Shown in pieces: positions 46,393-58,052 of a DNA stretch of 64,000 nucleotides. This DNA is from Deinandra increscens subsp. villosa. Its lineage: Eukaryota > Streptophyta > Magnoliopsida > Asterales > Asteraceae. The stretch spans positions 112,012,354 to 112,076,353 of the forward strand of contig JBCNJP010000027.1 in the NCBI GenBank assembly GCA_039602395.1, given 5' to 3'. The position numbers and the translations under genes are program-made. Numbering within the stretch: position 1 is the first letter of the stretch; every line of letters begins with the position of its first letter. The notes beneath the pieces were generated by a model. It did no database searches and was not told where the DNA came from. It saw only the letters and a program-made list of their open reading frames with translations.

Positions 46393-49300
46393 TGTGACAA
46401 CCGTCACTTCCCGAGTTAACTCCATTAACTTTTCCGTTTGTGCCGTTAGTTCTGTTAGCGAAACCGAGACCCGTTACGTGATTTATTGTATGTTATATAT
46501 GTTTACGTGCTAAGTGATGTAGATAACTTGTTTCGCGTTTTCGTTTCGTGTCATGACGTGTAATTTGAAAATTTCGCGTTTTCGGGTCAACCCGGGACTT
46601 CGCGCGAAATTTAAATATTTTGTGTAAATGTTGACTTTATCGATTCCCGACTAAATTTAGCATGTTAAATAAGTTAAAAAAGGTTTAGAAACATTTTTAG
46701 AAGTTTTACTTTACAACTATTAGTTAAAAACCCCTTAAATGAGTTTTTATGCTTTGTGTTTCAAAAGAGAAAGATGAGGGACCAAACATGTAAATCCTTT
46801 TAATAAAAAAATCTGCTCAAACCTCTCCCCCCACCCCATTTCACGCTTCATCATCTTCAACCTCCCTCCCCCTCTTTCTCACGGCTCAAAACACACACAC
46901 ACATCCGAAATTTGAAGAAATCAAGGCTCAAGAAAGTGAATCCAAGCTTCTACAAGCCTCCACAAGTCACGAGCAAGCTTCTCCTTCCTCTCCTCTTCTT
47001 CCTCCACCTGCGATTTCTCCTAACTTGTAAGCCCTAATTTTATTTTTTTTCAAATTGTTAGATGCATGGGTGTTAGATGGTATTTATGTGTTAAATGGAG
47101 TGTGGGTATGTCTACAAAACTCATTTTAGCTCATGATTTGTGGGTTTTAATTTCGGGTCAGATTTGAAAAGGGTTTCAAATCTGGAAATTTGCATCATTA
47201 TCATGTGTTATGTGTTCTTGAGATGTAAGTTGTGTTTGGTTATGGGTTTTGGGTGTAGTGTGCCAAGTATGCTAGTAATTGATGAGAAATTGCTATGATT
47301 TTGGTGTGTTTATGCTATGAACGTGTAGGGACCAGAATTCATGTGCTATGGTGCTTATAATTGTGTTAGTGTGTGATTTGTAGTCATGTGGTAGCATAGG
47401 AATTGAGTTTTGAGGTTTTGGTAAACATCAAAAATCCTAACAGCTTTGACCAGAATTTTTGGTCAACTTGCAGCTGTCATAACTTGCTCAATTTTCATCG
47501 AAATCAGTTGATTCTTTTTTTCCTAGTAAAGTATTATGTCTTAGCTTTACAACGGCTATTCGCACACTTTCTAAAACCCCCGTTTGGTTAGTCAAAACAC
47601 AGCTGCAAGTCGGGTACTCAAAGCTGTCATTTTCTGTGAAAAGTGGACTTTGCAAATTGGTTGGGCATGTAAACCTTGTTTTAATGGTGCGTTTGCAACT
47701 TTAAATTGATGTTTATATATTAAAACTAAGATCTGGAGGTTTTGGTAAACAAACTCCAAGCTTTGATCAAATTATGGATTAATCAAATTCAATTTGCCTA
47801 CTTTGACCTTCTGCAACAAAACTGATTTTTGGTCAACTTTCAATAGCCATAACTTGCTCATTTTTGATCAAACATGATTGATTCTTGTTGGGTGATAAAC
47901 TAGGATGTCTTAGCTTTAAAACGGCTATTTATACGCCTTCTAAAACCTTCGTTTGGTCACCCAAACTGCTGCTGCAAAACAGGTACTCAAAGCTGTTTGG
48001 AATTTTAAAAAGTAGACTTTTCTAACGGGTCGGACATGTAAACCTTATTATGTTGGTGTGTTTGCTATTTGAAATTGATGTACACATATTAAATATAGGA
48101 TCTGGAGCATTTGAGGTTTAAAACCCAAAAATTGAGTGAGTTATGCCAATTTCAAATTTTCATGAATTAGTTAACTATGTGCCAAATGGGTCAACTTACA
48201 ATGTGCATAACTTCTTCGTTATTCGATGTTTTTGATTGATTCTTTTTGCAACAAGTCATGTTTAACATGTAGTTTAAGCCTGCAAAAGTTGAGATCCTAA
48301 CTCCTAAGTATATAGATTTTGACTATGCCACTAGTTTGAGTGTTGAAGTTGACTTTCTGAGTCAACTTTGACCAAAATGGCAATTCTTTGAAATTCTCTC
48401 AATCTGAAACTTGTGTATGCATTATATGACTTGTGTGACTACATGAAACATGTTTAGGTGCTAAGATTGCTATTTTCGTCCTCGCGACACCTCCTAACCC
48501 GTTTAGGCCATATTTACCCAAACAGGTTGTGTGTGACCGACTTGTTGAATCTTTTGCTGTGTACCAGTGCCCCCCTCAGGTGAGTTCATTTATATTATTG
48601 TTATGTCCATTCAGGGACGATAACGCGCAAGTGGTTACATCCGGTAAGGATGGTGACCCAAACGGTAAGGTGTTTCTTACTGGGTAAATTTCCGACATAA
48701 TATCATATGTGACACTGGGTTGAACTTATTTATTAAAAAGTCCTTATATTCGAGCCGTTAATATACAGTAGCGAGGTAATATTGAGTAGTACTACTGGGG
48801 ATTGACACCCCCGCTCAGCGGTGCACGGGATGCACCCTCCCGACTAGCGGTCGGACTGAGACCAATGTTAGCCTACCCTCCGTGATCCTTCAAGACATGG
48901 GAAGGCAAGGTTCATAGGTATTCCCTATCAAAACATTGTCAGCTTCGATTACGAACAATTCAGGTGTACATAACTATAGGCTAGCTACCTACGATATGGA
49001 ATTTTACTGGTCTTATGATGTTGATTGTGTATTACCTGTCTTTATTTTATAAACATTAGGTCTACTTGTGACGGGTAGACTGCTTTAGTGAACTCACCAG
49101 CCTTGGATGACACTTGATTGTTGAATGCTTTTCAGGTCGCTAGGAGGATCATCGAAGGCACAGGCAGCGGCAGTACTAAACATTACTTTTGGATTGAAAT
49201 CTATATTTCCAATCAGTTAAACTAATCATTTTGTGAACCATAACTGTAACTCGTTTTATGCTTCCGCTTAACCGTTAATTCATTTTGGGTCTGTAATTAA

Positions 49301-49420
49301 TGCTCTTTATTACTTATTATAACTCTGTTGTGGTTTGTTTGTAACTGAAGTCTGGGATCCTGATCTGGATCATACCCCCACGCGGTTAAACTCCGTTAGG
49401 TGGAAATTGGGGGTGTGACA
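46393..49420 (+). repeat. 3' LTR of the 10-kb non-coding element
   Basis: It is 3,028 bp, preceded by cttggggatgc and followed by the ATCTC target copy. Confidence 0.95.
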
Positions 49421-50085
49421 ATCTCCCTCCTGTTGCAGCTGCTAACAAGCTGCTCTCACTGCAAGCTGTGGTGAACATTGTAAGTTATAGCATAATAATA
49501 GAGAAGTATATTAAAATTGGAGTTATGATACTTCCCTTGTTGATTCTGATGCGTTTTGCTTTGGCACTGGGTATCGACAAGCTGAGCCACGAGGTGATTG
49601 ATCTCGAAGGTAAACTGGAGACTATGGAGCAGAAGCTTGAAGCAGCTGAGCAGAAGCTTGAGGCTTCCGAACTTAAGCTTGACCAGGCCACGCTCCGTCT
49701 TGAGAAGGTGAGTAAGGCAGCAGCCAGCAACACACGCCATTACGAGAAGCAGCTCAAAGAAAGAGATGCTGCAGCTGCTGAAGCTCTAAACCTGGCTGAA
49801 CAGAATGCTCAATCCTCAGCCGCCATCAGTGTGCTCGAATGCATGATCGATATGGTGACTGCTGCGTAGGTTGAAGGCTTCACTCCAGAGAGCTGGCCGG
49901 TTAAGGATTGGGAGGTGAGCCTCAAGAAGCTGTTGGCCGAGAGGGGGGAAGCTTCTGAAAAAGCTGATAAGGAGGTTGAGCCGGAGGTCGAGAAGGAAGC
50001 TGAGAAGGAGAAGGGCAAGGGCAAGGAGGTGGAGCAGGCGGAGGCTGTTGGTGATAAGTTGGGCGATGAAGGCATTCTTGACTAG

Positions 50086-51379
50086 GTCGGAGCCCACTTT
50101 TTAGTTTGTTTGTTTTGGTGGTTTGTGGTTCTTTTGTAAACAATGGTAGTGGTGAAACAAAAACAATGGTAACTTGACTTTTGGGGGCTTGGATGGAGGG
50201 ACCTTGAGTTTCAAGGCGAAGTCCAAGCTCCATAGACAATGTCGTTGGTCTCAGGTGGAGGGATCTTGGGTTCCAAGACGAAGCCTGGGGTCAACCTTTC
50301 TAATTTCCTGCATAAATATAACTTAGTAGTATTTTGATCATCATGGTGTGTTGTGTATATTTTTGGATATTCGGAAAAATGTTTGAATGAGGATCCGACA
50401 GGATGCTTAATAACATAGTTTAGTTTAAAAACTCAAAAGCCCATAAAACTTTGTCAATGTTAACAAACCATGATGCTAGCCAATACTTGGTTAGTAATAA
50501 AAATATGCAATATACGCAGTACCAATGTCACCTGTTCAAAAGTAATTCAACTGTCGAGATAGCCAAGATCCATGAGGATCCTTAGGAATCCTTAAGATAG
50601 ACTTGATGAAATTCCGATGAAACTGGGAATAAGTCTTGAGCATTTAGGAACAAGTCAAACAGGGGTCAAGCCCAACCTTGTCTTCTGAGGTACGAAATGC
50701 TTTATAAGTTTTGGGTCTAAGCCAACTGGGGTCAAGCCCAAAACTTGAGAGACACGAAAGTGCCTAAACCTTAGTTAATGTGAGAACATTAAAAACCTGT
50801 GTTATTCTGAGGACAAGCTCAAAAATACTTGGGACTAAGCCAACTGGGGTCAAGTCCAAAAACTTGAGAGACACGAATGTGCCTAAACCTTGGTTGACAT
50901 AAAAATGCCAAAAACCTTAGAATCTTTTCGAGATGACACGTCTGCCATCCATTTTGAAGTGCACTCTATGGCCAATAGTGATGAAATTATCAGCCACCCT
51001 CAGATGGACTGGTCGCACCACCTTGAACCATAGGCCACCACCGTGCGCTCCTGGCGAGGGTCTTGCGCTCCTGGCGATTCCCATTAGTGAACGAGAAGGT
51101 GAAAACCTCCTAAACCTTTTGACAGCATTCAGAATGCTTTATACTTAGAAGAGGTGATCAACCTATAGCTTATGACAAGATGCTCGGAACATCTGCAAAA
51201 TACTTCAAGGCTTGGTGAGGGGTGGGTGTTAGCTTGGCTAACACCCCTCCGATGCCTAAGTTAGTAACCATTCCATAGAGATAATGATATGAAATTGAAA
51301 TGAGAATAAAAATCATACCTGATGTTTTCGAAGTTTAAACAAGGATTCTTTTGATATGCTCAGAGGATCTAGAGAGCGC
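50086..51379 (-). other. 3' region of the Tat element between integrase and the antisense gene
   Basis: There is no gene here. 50705-50940 contains two copies of a 118-bp unit (gccaactggggtcaag at 50721 and 50839) and a weaker third one upstream. Tandem repeats in the 3' untranslated part are a known habit of Tat elements. Confidence 0.6.
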
Positions 51380-53122
51380 TTACATAAAATATAACTTCAA
51401 GTGAATTGCATTCCAAGCTCTTGGGAGCAGCTCACCTTCCATAGTAGCTAGCCTGTATGCTCCCTTTCCAGCTTTCGAATCTATTAGGTAAGGACCTTCC
51501 CATTTAGGTGCAAGTTTCCCATGTGCTGGATTGGTTGTATTTTGAAAAGCTTTCCTGAGTACCAGATCTCCTACTTGAAATCTTCTGATCCTGAGATTCC
51601 TGTTGTAAGACTTGGCTATCCTTTTCTGGTATGCTGCCATCCTGAATTTCGCGAGGTCTCTGATTTCATCGATCGTTTCAAGATCTTCAAGGAGTTCTTG
51701 CTTATTTGCTTCAAAATCTTGGCAGCTTGTTCTGGCAGTCGGCATCACCATTTCATTGGGTATTACATCTTCTGAACCAAATACTAAGGAAAATGGTGTT
51801 CGACCAGTAGCATTCTTGGAGGTCGTTCTGTCAGCCCACAATATGAAAGGTAGCTCTTCAGCCCATTTCCCCTTTTTGTCTCCCAGTTTCTTCTTAAGAT
51901 GATTGATGATAATCTTATTGCTCGATTCCTCTTGGCCATTAGCTTGTGGATGTATGGGAGTTGAAGTTACCATTTTGATGCCCCATGCCTCACAAAAACT
52001 GGTCGTTCTTTTTCTAATAAATTGAGACCCGTTGTCGCAAACTATTTCTGATGGGATTCCAAATCTCGTCAGAATGTTCCTTTTGATGAAGGAAATCACT
52101 TCCTTTTCTCTAACTTGAACAAAAGCTTCGGCTTCAATCCACTTAGAAAAATAGTCCGTCATAGCCAGCATGAAGACTTTTCCTCCAGGTGCTACAGGCA
52201 GCTTACCAACTATATCCATGCCCCATTTCATAAATGGCCAAGGAGATGATATTGAATGGAGCGGCTCAGCAGGCCGATGGAGGATATTGCTGTACCGCTG
52301 GCATGCATCACACTTCTGAACAAAGGCCATTGCATCCTTCTTCATAGTAGGCCAGTAGTATCCTGTTCTCAATACTTTGGAAAATAGTGATCTGCCCCCA
52401 GTGTGATTGCCACAATCACCTTCATGAATATTCTGGAGTACCGCAAGTGCTTCAGGTTGCTCGAGGCATCTCAAGTATGGTCCTGCAAGAGATTTCTTGT
52501 ATAAGATACCATTTATTATTGAATATGGGATTACCTTTGTTCGGAAGAGTCTGGAGTTCTCGTTTTTGGGGATTTCTCCTTCTTGGATAAATCTCCTGAT
52601 AGGGTAAGTCCAGGATTCATGAGGATCCTGAGAGTCTACCATTTCTTGATCTTTATCTGTTGTGACATCATTAACTTCTTGTTCTTCGATTGCCGGTGTC
52701 AGGATGTGAGTTATGGGAATCTTGACACCTTCTGGGATCCTTAAGGATGATGCTAAATTTGCCAAAGCATCAGCTTCTGCGTTTTCTTCTCTAGGTACCT
52801 GTGATATGCTGCAATTTTCAAAGGATAATGCATACTGTTTTACAAGGTCTAGATATTTGGTTAGCCTTTCGCCTTTCACTGCATAGGATCCATTAAATTG
52901 GTTAGTTAATAACAAGGAGTCAATAAAAACTTGAATGTGTTGGATACCCATATCTTTAGCGAGTTGTAATCCTGCAATTAAAGCTTCGTATTCGGCTTCA
53001 TTATTAGTAGCTTTGAATTCGCAATGGATAGATAGAGGGATAATGTCCCCCTGTGGCGATTTTAGTAGCACACCCAATCCTGTTCCTCTAACGTTAGATG
53101 CTCCATCTGTATATAGGATCTA
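51380..53122 (-). pseudogene. pol: Second RNase H and integrase of the Tat element
   Basis: The segment opens, after a TAG at 53120-53122, with the archaeal-type RNase H (LYTDGASN, ATNNEAEYEALIAGLQ, VFIDSLL, EADALANLAS), which supplies the RNase H activity lost from the first copy in this lineage. Integrase follows with the zinc domain (HEGDCGNHTGG then CDACQRY), then MDIVGKLP, VCDNGSQF and NGQEESSNKII carrying the D, D and E positions. The C-terminal end reads FQVGDLVLRKAF and PKWEGPYLI and stops at 51380. About 565 residues are open from 53077 to 51380. It is in frame with the RT part upstream. Confidence 0.93.
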
Positions 53123-54652
53123 GCTGCCTGAAGCTTCTTCGAGCTGCTTGACCTCTAGTTCAACTTCTGGCAGTATATCGCTGCTGAAATCAGCCACAAA
53201 GTCTGCAAGGGCTTGTGACTTGATTGCTGTTCTTGGCTCATATATGACGTCATAGGCACTTAATTTAACTGCCCATTTCGCCATTCTTCCTAACATTTCA
53301 GGTTTTCTCAATACACACTTAACAGGATAGTTAGTTTTCACATAAATAACATGAGTTTCGAAGTAATGTCTTAATTTTTGGAAAGCCATGACAAGGGCTA
53401 AGATTAATTTTTCTAAATAAGAATACCTGGTTTCGGCGTCTAATAACGTTTTGCTTACATAGTATACCGGATGCTGTTGTCCCTCATGATCTTTCACAAG
53501 CACGGCACTTACTGAGCTGCTTGAAACTGCTAAATAGAGAGATAGTGGTTCGCCCTTGACTGGTTGCATTAGAAGTGGAGCAGATGATAAATATTCTTTC
53601 AAGGAGCTTAGAGCTGCTTCATGCTTTTCACCCCATTCGAACTTTTTGTTCTTCTTCAATATGTCATAGAATTCTTTGCTTTTTTCAGACGATCTTGATA
53701 TAAACCTGTTGAGTGCTGCCACTCTGCCAGTTAGTCTTTGAACTTCTTTGACATTTGTTGGAGACTTCAAGTTTATGATTGCTTGGATCTGTTCAGGGCT
53801 GGCCTCAATTCCTCTTTCAGTAACCATGAAGCCCAAGAACTTGCCGGCTCTTACTCCAAAATGGCACTTGGAAGGATTCAATTTCATGTTGAACTGGTCC
53901 AAGATATCAAAAGCAGCTTGAAGGTCTCTAGGATGGTCCTTTGCTTCCTTCGATTTTACTACCATATCATCTATGTATACTTCCATGGTGTCCCCCAGTT
54001 TTTCTTTAAACATCATGTTGACTAGCCTCTGGTACGTGGCACCTGCATTTCGTAAACCAAAAGGCATTGCAATATAACAATAAATACCTGTGGGAGTCAT
54101 GAAGGCTGTGTCTTCCTAAACTGATGGTTCCATTTGAATTTGTTGAAAGCCCGAAGATGCGTCCATAAAAGTTAGCATCTCGTGTCCAGCAGTTGTGTCC
54201 ACCATAGAATCGATATGTGGCAGAGGGAATGGGTCTTTTGGACAGGCCTTGTTTAGGTCTATGTAGTCTACACATACCCTCCACTTACCGTTTTTCTTCT
54301 GGACTACCACCACATTAGCCAGCCATCGAGGATATTTAACTTCTCTAATCATTTTTTACTTGAGCAGCCTGTCAACTTCTTCTTGGATTATGATATTTCT
54401 CTCAGGGGCGAATTTCCTTCTTTTCTGATGTATTGGCCTGAAAGATTCATCTATACCAAGTTTATGAGTAATAATATCTTTAGATATACCTGTCATGTCT
54501 TCATGTTTCCATGAAAACGTTGTGACTCTGGATTTCAAGAGGCTCACGAGCTGCTCCTCAGTATCCTCAGGGATATTGGTTCCTACCAGCACTTTGATTT
54601 CAGGATCTTCAGAATTAAGTTGAACTTCCTTGATTTCCAACTCCTTTGTCAT
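53120..54652 (-). pseudogene. pol: Reverse transcriptase and first RNase H of the Tat element
   Basis: This copies element RNA to DNA. RT blocks are KNGKWRVCVDYIDLNKACPK, MLTFMDASSGFQQI, MPFGLRNAGATYQRLV and the catalytic YIDDMVVKS. The following first RNase H reads LYLAVSSSSVSAVLV, lacking its first aspartate as is usual in Tat elements. Three in-frame stops break it: TAA at 54356-54358, TAG at 54116-54118 and TAG at 53120-53122. The TAG before EDTAF replaces a usual glutamine (CAG to TAG). The frame is otherwise continuous with the second RNase H and integrase. Confidence 0.93.
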
Positions 54653-54682
54653 CTGAATTCTTCGTGCTGGTTTCTTTAATTG

Positions 54683-55381
54683 CTATGCTGGCTTTGGCTT
54701 GATGGTGTTCTTCATAGCGGAAGTATAGCAGTCTTTGGCTTCTTGTTGATCGCTTAGTATTCTTACAACTCCCCAAGGTGTGGGAAGCTTCACACATTGA
54801 TGATAGGTAGATGGAACTGCTTTCATGTCATGGATCCATGGCCTTCCCAAGATTACATTGCAACAAGGAAGGGAGTCAATGACGCAGAATTTCTGCATGG
54901 AATTGACTCCTTCAATGTAGACGGGAAGTCTGATGTCTCCAACCGTATGCTTGGTTTCTCCGCTGAATCCTACTAATACCGAGGATCTTGGAATTATCTC
55001 TTCTTCTGGAATGCTCATCTTTTTATGCACGTCCAATTGGATGATGTTGACTGAACTGCCGTTGTCTATCAAGATCCTGCGAACATAATGGTTAGCAATA
55101 CATAATGTAATTACCAGACCGTCGTGGTGAGGATCCTGGATATCTAGCTTATCAGTTTCGTCAAAAGAGATAACTTTGTCTTCAGTCAATATCGCGTTCT
55201 TCTTTGGCCGACTGCCTTGGTCCATCTTGGCCTCCTTTGCATGTCTTTTTGCTGATGAGAAGGAGGCTCCGCATATGTCAGATCCTCCTGAGATGAAGTT
55301 GATCACTTTAGCATCTGCTGGCGGACTGTGCTCTTTTGGGCAGCTCAGCAGCTTCTTGAGTTTTACTCTTCTTTCTGCCAA
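54683..55381 (-). pseudogene. Aspartic protease of the Tat element
   Basis: This protease would process Gag-Pol. The active-site segment is ILIDNGSSVNII (D106, G108 of the open stretch), the DxGSS form typical of Tat elements, and the later strand reads CNVILGRPW. Its frame overlaps the end of gag (55308-55381) in a different phase, so pol is reached by a frameshift or by splicing. A TAG at 54683-54685 separates it from RT, in the same frame. Confidence 0.88.
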
Positions 55382-57389
55382 ACAATTCCTTGAGATGCCC
55401 TTTGCTGAGCAGGTAACTGATTTCTTTCCGAAGTGCTATGCAGTCATCTGTTAAGTGCCCGAAGTCTTCGTGGTAAGCACACCACTTAGACTTATCCTTC
55501 CACGATCCTTGTTTTTCTGATTTTCTTGGCCACCTGGCTCTATCTCCCAGATCCTGCAAGGCACATAACAAACCACCCATGTCAACTGAAAAGTAATAAT
55601 CAGATACCTTTGGGAAGTTTTCTTCGTCGTCTTCTTCTTCAACTTCGTTGACCCTGGGATTATCATTTCGATAATAGGGTTTGTTTCGTTGTTGTTTTCC
55701 GGGAGAATCTGTCCTTCTGCCTGACGGTTCGTCACCTCTTTTTTGGATCTTCTTATCATCTTCCAACCTGATGAACCTTAATGCCCTTGTTCTAACTTCA
55801 TCAAGGTTCCTGCAAGGAGTCATAACCAAATCATCATAAAAGCGGGAATCTCCTCTAATCCCCATTTTGAAAGCTTCTACAGCAGCAGCCATATCTAGGT
55901 TGGGAATATCCAGAGCTTCTCGACCGAATCTGGCTACATAATCCCTCAGGGATTCGTTGGGCTTCTGAACTATTCTGTACAAGTCACATGTGAGCTTCTC
56001 AAAGCTCCTGCTGCAAGAAAACTGGTTATTAAACAAGTTAACTAAATGGGGAAAAGAAGTAATGGTGTTAGGAGGGATACTGAGCAGCCATTTTAAGGCT
56101 GGCCCTGTCAATGTTGAGCCGAATCCCTTGCATAGGCAAGCTTCTTTGATGTTTACAGGAATGGGGTTGATTTCCATCCGTTCTCTGTATTGTGCCACGT
56201 GCTCCTCAGGATCTATGGTCCCATCGTAGAGTTTCATGTTGGGGGTTTGAAATCTTTTTGGTATCTCCACGTCACAAATGGGCCATGCAAATCTAGAAAC
56301 TCTGTGGCTGCCTGCTAGCACTTCAGGAATTGGACGAATAACACCGGGGACACTTGAGATCATGTCCTTTAACCTCTGAAGTTCCCTAGAAATAGTTGGG
56401 TTGATACCTGCATCCTTCACAGTTCCTTGGTTAGGGTTAGAATAAAAATTATCAAAGTTGTTACCAGCCTTGGAAGTTTGGAGATGGATCTGGGGTCCAT
56501 ATTCAGCATCCCTAAGGATGGTCGGCTCAGTTGTGGTTCCTACTTGCATGGGGATAAATTCTCCCTCATGCATTTCCTAAGATGAACCTCGGAATATGCC
56601 TGCAGAGACAGTAGGATTAGAAAACAAGGATCCTTGAGGATCCTGAGCAGCTCGGAAGCGGATCCGGTATTGTTGGAATGGTTGAGACGAAGATCCCTGT
56701 AGCATCTGAGTAGTAGGTGCTGCTGACTGCTGACTCCAGGGCTCATGAAGGTTCGTCGCCGCAAACCGCTGTGGTTGAGATATAGGTTGTTGTATCGAGA
56801 CTGCCGGCACCTGATGGCTTAAAAACCCGGCTGGTTGCTGACTCGAGCATCTCGGCGGCTGCTGACTTCCATATCCACTGTAGTAAGATTCTGGGAGCTG
56901 CTCGGAGTAGAACCCAGAGTATTCCAAATCTATCACCCTGGAAGCCTTCTGATGCTGAGAGCCTGAGAACCCTGCAGTAGTAGCTGTTGCAATACCTGAC
57001 TTTGGAGCAGTAGAGGGATTTGCTTTCTGTTTCGGCTGCTCCGATATTTCCGGAGAGTCAAACCCGAATGATTTTGGCATCAAAGGGCTAATTTCCTCTA
57101 CTGGTTTCTTTGATTTCTTCAATTCCATGATCTCCTTCATCATTTTCTCGTTGGTTTTGGCTTGCTCATCGACATGAGACTTCATCTGCCTGATTAAAAC
57201 ATACAGATCGTTATTAGAAATAGCAGAGTCAGTGGACGTACCTTGAGATCCCTGAAAAGTAGGATATTCCACTCTTTTAGCGTCGGTGCTGGTCACTTTC
57301 TTCAGCATTGGGGGGAGACCAGTGTCGACAGCCGGTTTAGTGGATGAAACAGATTTCGAAGTAATTTTTTGTTGGTTCGACATTTTCAA
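55308..57389 (-). pseudogene. gag: gag of the Tat element, one internal stop
   Basis: This is the particle protein. From the ATG at 57389 the N-terminal 270 residues are Gln/Ser/Pro-rich with a short basic coiled segment (EKMMKEIMELKKSKK). A TAG at 56577-56579 interrupts, and the same frame continues to 55308. The core has WPICDVEIPKRF, KLYDGTIDPEEHVAQY and KPNESLRDYVARFGRE of the Retrotrans_gag domain. The zinc finger WCAYHEDFGHLTDDC is the CX2HX4HX4C variant usual in Tat elements. Its start lies 54 bases after the primer-site end. Confidence 0.9.
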
Positions 57390-57442
57390 GAATCGATTAT
57401 GGGAAGAAGATCGAGGCTCTTAATCGAATTCAAACACCGTTT

Positions 57443-57460
57443 GCCCCACGGTGGGCGCCA
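57443..57460 (-). other. Primer-binding site of the Tat element
   Basis: On the minus strand TGGCGCCCACCGTGGGGC follows the LTR end after three bases. It starts with the TGG expected from a tRNA CCA end. I do not assign the tRNA. Confidence 0.75.
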
Positions 57461-57463
57461 AAT

Positions 57464-58047
57464 TGTTTTGGTCAAAAACTGCCTAAGCAATTAGTTGATC
57501 AAACTTTGTAAGTGAGGTAGCGTGTTTGACGTAAATAAAGATGGAAATGTAAATTTAGAGATTGACACGAGGATGTAACGAGGGAAAATCTAGGAATCCT
57601 TGAGTATCCTCAAGGATCCTAGCAAAAAACCTCGGGGGCCGGTTCAAAGTACCTGCCTCCTAAAACTTTTATATAATAAATGTGTTGAGTACAAATGAAA
57701 TGAGCTCGTAATCTAAGTGTTGCAGAGAATTGTGATCGTAAAAAGAAGTGTGTGTGTGTGTAAGCCTAGAGCTCAGTTTAAATACGGATTACATAGTAAC
57801 AATATTCCCTAAAAATTAGCAACTAACTCAACGTCCCTCACACGAACGTTAGAAGTCCACTCAGTCCACGTTTCTGTTAGTTGACCGGGTCTTTAGGACA
57901 CGTGATCCATGCTTGAGCTAACCTGCGAATAATAAACAAAAAGGGAAAAGCAATAGTTAGTCAAGAAGTATAATTCAGGATCCTTATAGTGAAGTGCTTG
58001 CGAGCTGATGCGAGCTGCTCAGTGCCTCCTGAATTCTAGTACCAACA
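57464..58047 (-). repeat. Tat element LTR, right copy (5' LTR of the element)
   Basis: TGTTTTGGTC to AGTACCAACA, followed by GGTTT. It differs from the left copy mainly at a (TG)n run and in a cluster near 57825-57850. Confidence 0.95.
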
Positions 58048-58052
58048 GGTTT

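Larger units (their letters stand above)
39374..49420 (+). mobile_element. Young non-coding LTR element (LARD-like), 10.05 kb
   Basis: Two about 3.03-kb LTRs (TGTGACAACC to GGTGTGACA) differ at roughly 25 positions by eye (about 0.8%). ATCTC flanks the element (39369-39373, 49421-49425). A tRNA-iMet primer site follows the first LTR, and the phrase ttttcgggacgaaaattcc plus cttggggatgc precedes the second, as in Tekay-type chromoviruses. The 4-kb interior has no gag or pol motif on either strand, so this is a large retrotransposon derivative moved in trans. It lies inside exon 3 of the Tat antisense gene. Confidence 0.93.
38252..50085 (+). pseudogene. Antisense accessory gene (aORF) of the Tat element, spliced, split by a retrotransposon
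   Basis: It runs opposite to pol, between integrase and the 3' LTR, with its own leader (38110-38251). Exon 1 (38252-38835) encodes the 'putative gypsy-type transposon' domain (PF04195-like: VMPMVWRILLSL, VYRLATHG, WKPQFFFVKR) with one frameshift near 38525. Exon 2 is 38919-39083 and exon 3 is 39174-39373 continued at 49426-49479; GT/AG sites keep the frame (donor gtaggaag, acceptor tctttacag). The last exon (about 49588-50085) encodes a coiled coil (EGKLETMEQKLEAAEQKLEA) and a Lys/Glu-rich tail, with an in-frame TAG at 49867-49869. The 10-kb element (39374-49420) splits exon 3; the frame matches across its ATCTC duplication. The function of such genes is unknown. It is not a host gene. Confidence 0.82.
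37408..58047 (-). mobile_element. Tat-lineage Ty3/gypsy element, 20.6 kb including a nested 10-kb element
   Basis: The LTRs are 37408-37988 and 57464-58047, with target duplication GGTTT on both sides (37403-37407, 58048-58052). On the minus strand the order is LTR, primer site, gag, protease, RT, RNase H, a second RNase H, integrase, a long 3' region and LTR. The second (archaeal-type) RNase H and an extra gene on the opposite strand are known marks of the Tat branch. The LTRs differ at about a dozen positions in 581 (about 2%). gag and pol contain five in-frame stops but little other damage. It sits within LTR C. Confidence 0.93.

Noticed and set aside
49456..50239. Minus-strand Leu/Ser-rich frames
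   Set aside because: They are the reverse of the coiled-coil exon of the antisense gene.
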